Shown here piece by piece: positions 60,705 to 64,000 of a DNA stretch of 64,000 bases. The notes beneath the pieces are model-generated. The model did not search any database. It was not told where the DNA came from and was given only the letters and a program-made list of their open reading frames with translations. The position numbers and the translations under genes were made by a program. The stretch's first letter is position 1. Every line of letters begins with the position of its first letter. This stretch comes from JAEELC01 sp963605425 (GTDB taxonomy: Bacteria > Bacillota_I > Bacilli_A > Acholeplasmatales > Anaeroplasmataceae): assembly GCA_963605425.1 (NCBI GenBank), contig CAVCUQ010000005.1:9873-73872 (forward strand), given 5' to 3'.

Positions 60705-63700
60705 ATGGAAGAAAGAGATATTAATGAAATAAATACAAATAATAATCAAATAAATAATGAAGTAGTAGATGAATCTAGTTTTGACTCTTTAATTGATTCA
60801 CTTAATATAGGAAATGATAATTATAATAAAATTAAAACCTTAGCACTAAATGAAAATAGTAAGTATTTAGATGATAACTTTGATGTTTTAAGTATTAGAA
60901 CTGAAAGCGTAAGACCTCGTTTTGATGATGAGGAAAATATTGATACTACTAACAAGAAAAAAGAGCCAATCAAAGTTCCTGATCACATTAAACATGCTTA
61001 TCAAAGTATACTTTATAGAAATAGAGTTTCGTTGTCACTTGCTAATCAATTAGATGAATATTTACAATTAGACGCTAGTAAATCTAATAATGATCACCGT
61101 TCTTTAAATAATTTCTCATATCTTTTAGGAAGTAGAAATTACGATAAATTTACAAAGGAAACAGGAAAATTTATTGATGAACAAACAAAAGAAATCTTAT
61201 CATTTTCTAAATATCCGGTAGTAACTGATAGATCTAAGCTTGGTGAAGATTATGTAAACAAACAAAAGGTTTTAATTTCTCCATATTTAGATAAATTGAA
61301 TGACTTTTATTTAAATGATTTATCAAATACTTTAGCTAAATATAATTATGAAATTAATTTTGAAAAAATGAGTGAAGAAGATGTCTATACTCTAATAATA
61401 GGTGCAGCTCAAATTCAAGATTATTTTGAAAAGAATCATAAAGAATATGATAATTACTTTGAAGAAAGATTTAATACCTACAATAAGCAACTTGCATTTG
61501 CTAAAATGGGTCAAACAATGAATGCAATTGGTGCTTTAATTGTTAAGGAAGCTAAGAAATATGGTCTTGACACTCACGCTTTTGGTCTTAATGATAGATT
61601 TAAAGAGTTAGATGATGACGATGCTAAAGAACTAGAAGAGAATATCAAAGCAGAGGTTAATTATTATAATAAAGACAATTCTAAGATAGATTATAATGTT
61701 GATAATTTAACAGACTATGCAGTAAAAGACAATCCTATAATAGCTGATATGCTAAAAGAAAAGATAAGTCTATTCTTTGAAGAATCTGATATATCTCATA
61801 AAATGTACGATGATATTCCATTTCTTAGCATTTATATTGATGGTGAAAACCTAGTAGATTTAGTAAATGCTAGTAGAGAAGAAAAGATTACAAATAATGC
61901 AATTTTAAAACAAGAATGTGCTGAATATTTACTTGATACTATAAAGAATGCAAATAAGATAATTGAATATGCTAGAATTACCCAATATAAAGATACTTAT
62001 ACAGTTGAACCTGTCCCTTTAAAAGTAAGATATAGTAACCAAAGACTTGAAGCTAAATATACTAAGGTATTTAATAAAGCTAAGAAGACAAAGAATAGTA
62101 GAAACGCAAAAATAATTGAGTCTCATAAAAAGATTGTTAAACAATATAGAAATAATGGTCAAAAACTTTTTGAACACCATAAACATATCACTAAAGAAGA
62201 TAGAATCATAAATCTTGATGATAGAATTCGTTCACTAATAGTAAATTATAGTGAAGACTTAAGAAATACTAATCAATTTAGAGAAATATGTGCAAGCATT
62301 GCTAAAGAATTCAATGCTAAAAATACACGCTTTAAAAAGATTAATGAAGATATTAGAAGAATGACAGATGTTTCACCTTTATGTCAAAATCCAAGAGCCT
62401 TATATGAAGCATATGAAACTATTTATAATACTTATGATTTAGGTGTGACTTTCTTAAAATATGTTCACAGAAATCCCAATACACTTAAATCTGCTAGTAT
62501 CTTTAGAGATGCTCAAATATATTTTATTGCCTTATCAGGACTTACTCCTAGTGAGCGTACACTAAAAGAAATAGAATATATAAAAGCCATTGAAGACCGT
62601 GATGGAAAAAATCATGACTTTACTCTTGCAAGAAAGATTACTGATGATTTATGCCAAAGACTATTAAATTATGATTTTAACTTAAATCTTAATGATAAAG
62701 ATAGTGTTATTAGACTACATCAAATGAGTCAAACAAGTATGATTATCGGACAGTTATTTGATGTTGATAAAGAATACAAGAAGACCTTACTTGAAAGAAA
62801 TCCTAACGAATATTATAAAATAAATGATATGCGTAATTATCTTGAATGTTTAATGGGCTCAATTAAAACCGATGTTAGACTTGTAAGTGGTATAAAGAGT
62901 TTAGATGATCCTATAAGTGATGTGTCTTTTGCATCATATGCTAATGGAACAGACTGTATCTTCGGACCTAATCTTAATTCAGCTAGAAACTTTAGTGCTA
63001 TGATTAAATTTGTAGCTGAACATAGAAATACTAATAAACAGGAAATAAAGTTAGACGCAGATGTCTCAGTTTATGGTTTATATGGTAGACATAATGATTT
63101 AGAATATACTCCTTTAAGTAATAATCTAGATGATTATATGAAAGGTGTAAAAGAATATTTTGAAACTAGACATGATTTTTCAAGGTATACATCAGAACAT
63201 TTAAATATGTTCTCTAAAGAATTTATGGCTGTAGCTAATACTAAAGATATGCTATATAACTTTGGTCTTCAAATAGAAGCTGGTAACGAGTTAGTTCATC
63301 AATTGATTGGACAAGATAATAGTTTGGAATATGTTATATCAACATTTACTATCAATTCTAAGAATTTACTTGATTTAGCTAAAGAACAAATGAGATTAAA
63401 TGACTTAGAGACATGTACTCCTGTTGATGTAGCTGGTGCTATACTAGCTAAAGCGTTAAATGATCCGACTGATATAATCTGTCATACTACATTAAAGAAT
63501 GAAAATGGTTCTTATAAAGCTAATACAGTAGTTGTCAATAAAAACTATGATCAAATAGTAAAAAGATGTAATGATAGTCATGGCTTCTTTGCTAAATTAG
63601 GTCATGGACTTGGTTTCTACAAGTATAGTGAAGAAAGAAAGTTAGATGCATCAAGAGAAAATACAAGACAATTCTTACAAGGTAATACCCTTGAGAAGTT

Positions 63701-63899
63701 AAATAATAACTTTATGGCTAGATATACTGATAAGATCAAAGCCTTAGAAACTAAATTTGATAATATTGTTAAAAAACAACTTGAAGTTAAAGATTTAAAG
63801 AATGATTTAGATAAGTCTAAAGAAAATGAAATAAATGAAAACAAACTTGTTAAAGAAAACACTATTATTTCTGAAAAAGATGAAAATATAATTAAATAG
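60705..63899 (+). CDS. Unrecognised 1064-residue helical protein with FFxKLxH motif
   Basis: Start is ATG 60705, preceded by GAAAGG; the GTG at 60696 is less likely. The N-terminal 60 residues are Asn/Glu-rich and disordered-looking. The rest is highly charged and helical, with a coiled-coil-like C-terminus (KIKALETKFDNIVKKQLEVK). Residues 961-967 read FFAKLGH, followed by GLGFYKYSEERK. This matches the FFQKLMH motif of the 346-residue protein at 21499. No signal peptide, membrane helix or known domain is seen. It forms its own transcription unit, ended by a strong terminator. Confidence 0.72.
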   Translation: MEERDINEINTNNNQINNEVVDESSFDSLIDSLNIGNDNYNKIKTLALNENSKYLDDNFDVLSIRTESVRPRFDDEENIDTTNKKKEPIKVPDHIKHAYQSILYRNRVSLSLANQLDEYLQLDASKSNNDHRSLNNFSYLLGSRNYDKFTKETGKFIDEQTKEILSFSKYPVVTDRSKLGEDYVNKQKVLISPYLDKLNDFYLNDLSNTLAKYNYEINFEKMSEEDVYTLIIGAAQIQDYFEKNHKEYDNYFEERFNTYNKQLAFAKMGQTMNAIGALIVKEAKKYGLDTHAFGLNDRFKELDDDDAKELEENIKAEVNYYNKDNSKIDYNVDNLTDYAVKDNPIIADMLKEKISLFFEESDISHKMYDDIPFLSIYIDGENLVDLVNASREEKITNNAILKQECAEYLLDTIKNANKIIEYARITQYKDTYTVEPVPLKVRYSNQRLEAKYTKVFNKAKKTKNSRNAKIIESHKKIVKQYRNNGQKLFEHHKHITKEDRIINLDDRIRSLIVNYSEDLRNTNQFREICASIAKEFNAKNTRFKKINEDIRRMTDVSPLCQNPRALYEAYETIYNTYDLGVTFLKYVHRNPNTLKSASIFRDAQIYFIALSGLTPSERTLKEIEYIKAIEDRDGKNHDFTLARKITDDLCQRLLNYDFNLNLNDKDSVIRLHQMSQTSMIIGQLFDVDKEYKKTLLERNPNEYYKINDMRNYLECLMGSIKTDVRLVSGIKSLDDPISDVSFASYANGTDCIFGPNLNSARNFSAMIKFVAEHRNTNKQEIKLDADVSVYGLYGRHNDLEYTPLSNNLDDYMKGVKEYFETRHDFSRYTSEHLNMFSKEFMAVANTKDMLYNFGLQIEAGNELVHQLIGQDNSLEYVISTFTINSKNLLDLAKEQMRLNDLETCTPVDVAGAILAKALNDPTDIICHTTLKNENGSYKANTVVVNKNYDQIVKRCNDSHGFFAKLGHGLGFYKYSEERKLDASRENTRQFLQGNTLEKLNNNFMARYTDKIKALETKFDNIVKKQLEVKDLKNDLDKSKENEINENKLVKENTIISEKDENIIK

Positions 63900-63909
63900 A
63901 TTAAATATT

Positions 63910-63951
63910 AAACAGGTAGTACTAAAGGTTAGAGTCTACCTGTTTATTTAA
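63910..63951 (+). terminator. Terminator after the 1064-residue gene
   Basis: AAACAGGTAG (63910-63919) pairs with CTACCTGTTT (63936-63945) to give a 10-bp stem, followed by a T-rich run. Confidence 0.8.
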
Positions 63952-63965
63952 GTGAGGATAATAAA

Positions 63966-64000
63966 ATGGAGAGTAAAGAAGAAATTACAACATTTAAAGG
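63966..64000 (+). CDS. Start of the next gene (3' truncated by window)
   Basis: ATG 63966 follows AGTGAGGA with suitable spacing and opens the frame MESKEEITTFK, which continues past the window edge. The start lies 15 bases after a terminator stem. Only eleven residues are visible, so no identity can be given. Confidence 0.45.
   Translation, partial: MESKEEITTFK

Overview
The window is A+T-rich DNA from a low-GC member of the Bacillota (class Bacilli). Evidence is the ybeY-cdd-era-recO order, RNase J, HrcA-type CIRCE control of clpB, YqeY, and strong AGGAGG-type ribosome sites. The genetic code is standard: TGA is used as a stop (for example at 6573-6575 and 26337-26339) and TGG as Trp, so this is not a mycoplasma. 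The type IV secretion (T4SS) genes resemble the pilin/VirB6/VirB4 block of mollicute integrative elements. A bile salt hydrolase-like gene points to a gut resident. An uncultured, small-genome gut Bacilli lineage near Erysipelotrichales/RF39 would fit, but this is inference.

Layout. 1-12 kb: the end of an unknown gene, a 29-codon membrane peptide gene with a (TA)n promoter spacer, a MATE exporter, a DJ-1 protein, a RecB-like small nuclease with an unknown partner gene, a CtpE-like P-type ATPase, a MacB-like ABC transporter, tRNA-Cys and glycerol kinase. 11.2-12.9 kb: a small defence-type islet made of an Abi_2 HEPN protein, a short structured RNA with its own promoter and terminator directly upstream, and the wreck of an AlbA_2/GHKL ATPase gene. 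13-21.4 kb: housekeeping genes, including yqeY, a patatin, an M32 carboxypeptidase, a phosphodiesterase, ybeY-cdd-era-recO and an unknown 424-residue protein.

21.4-47.1 kb is the distinctive region. Three unrecognised helical or Asn-rich proteins and a tRNA-Glu(CUC) precede one co-directional, tightly packed operon of about 20 kb. It encodes a 1559-residue Ig-like (Big_2) surface protein, a lipoprotein, a VirD4/TraG coupling ATPase, a 2522-residue surface protein, a VirB2-like pilin, a second lipoprotein, a VirB6-like membrane protein, a VirB4 ATPase and a small membrane peptide. No relaxase, integrase or oriT-processing gene is seen. It therefore looks like a chromosomal, possibly domesticated, T4SS armed with two giant adhesin-like proteins that could deliver protein or DNA on contact.

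47-64 kb: clpB without its N-domain under a CIRCE operator, an orphan zinc-type lipoprotein under a 7-1-7 palindrome, an SGNH esterase, a TrmA/RlmD-family protein that has lost its catalytic residues, a minus-strand rnj-hydrolase-rlmI operon, proS, a zinc-ribbon/TM2 protein, the bile salt hydrolase and a 1064-residue unknown protein. The last shares a short motif with one of the unknowns beside the T4SS, and an identical start-codon context with another. It may belong to the same, perhaps secreted, family.
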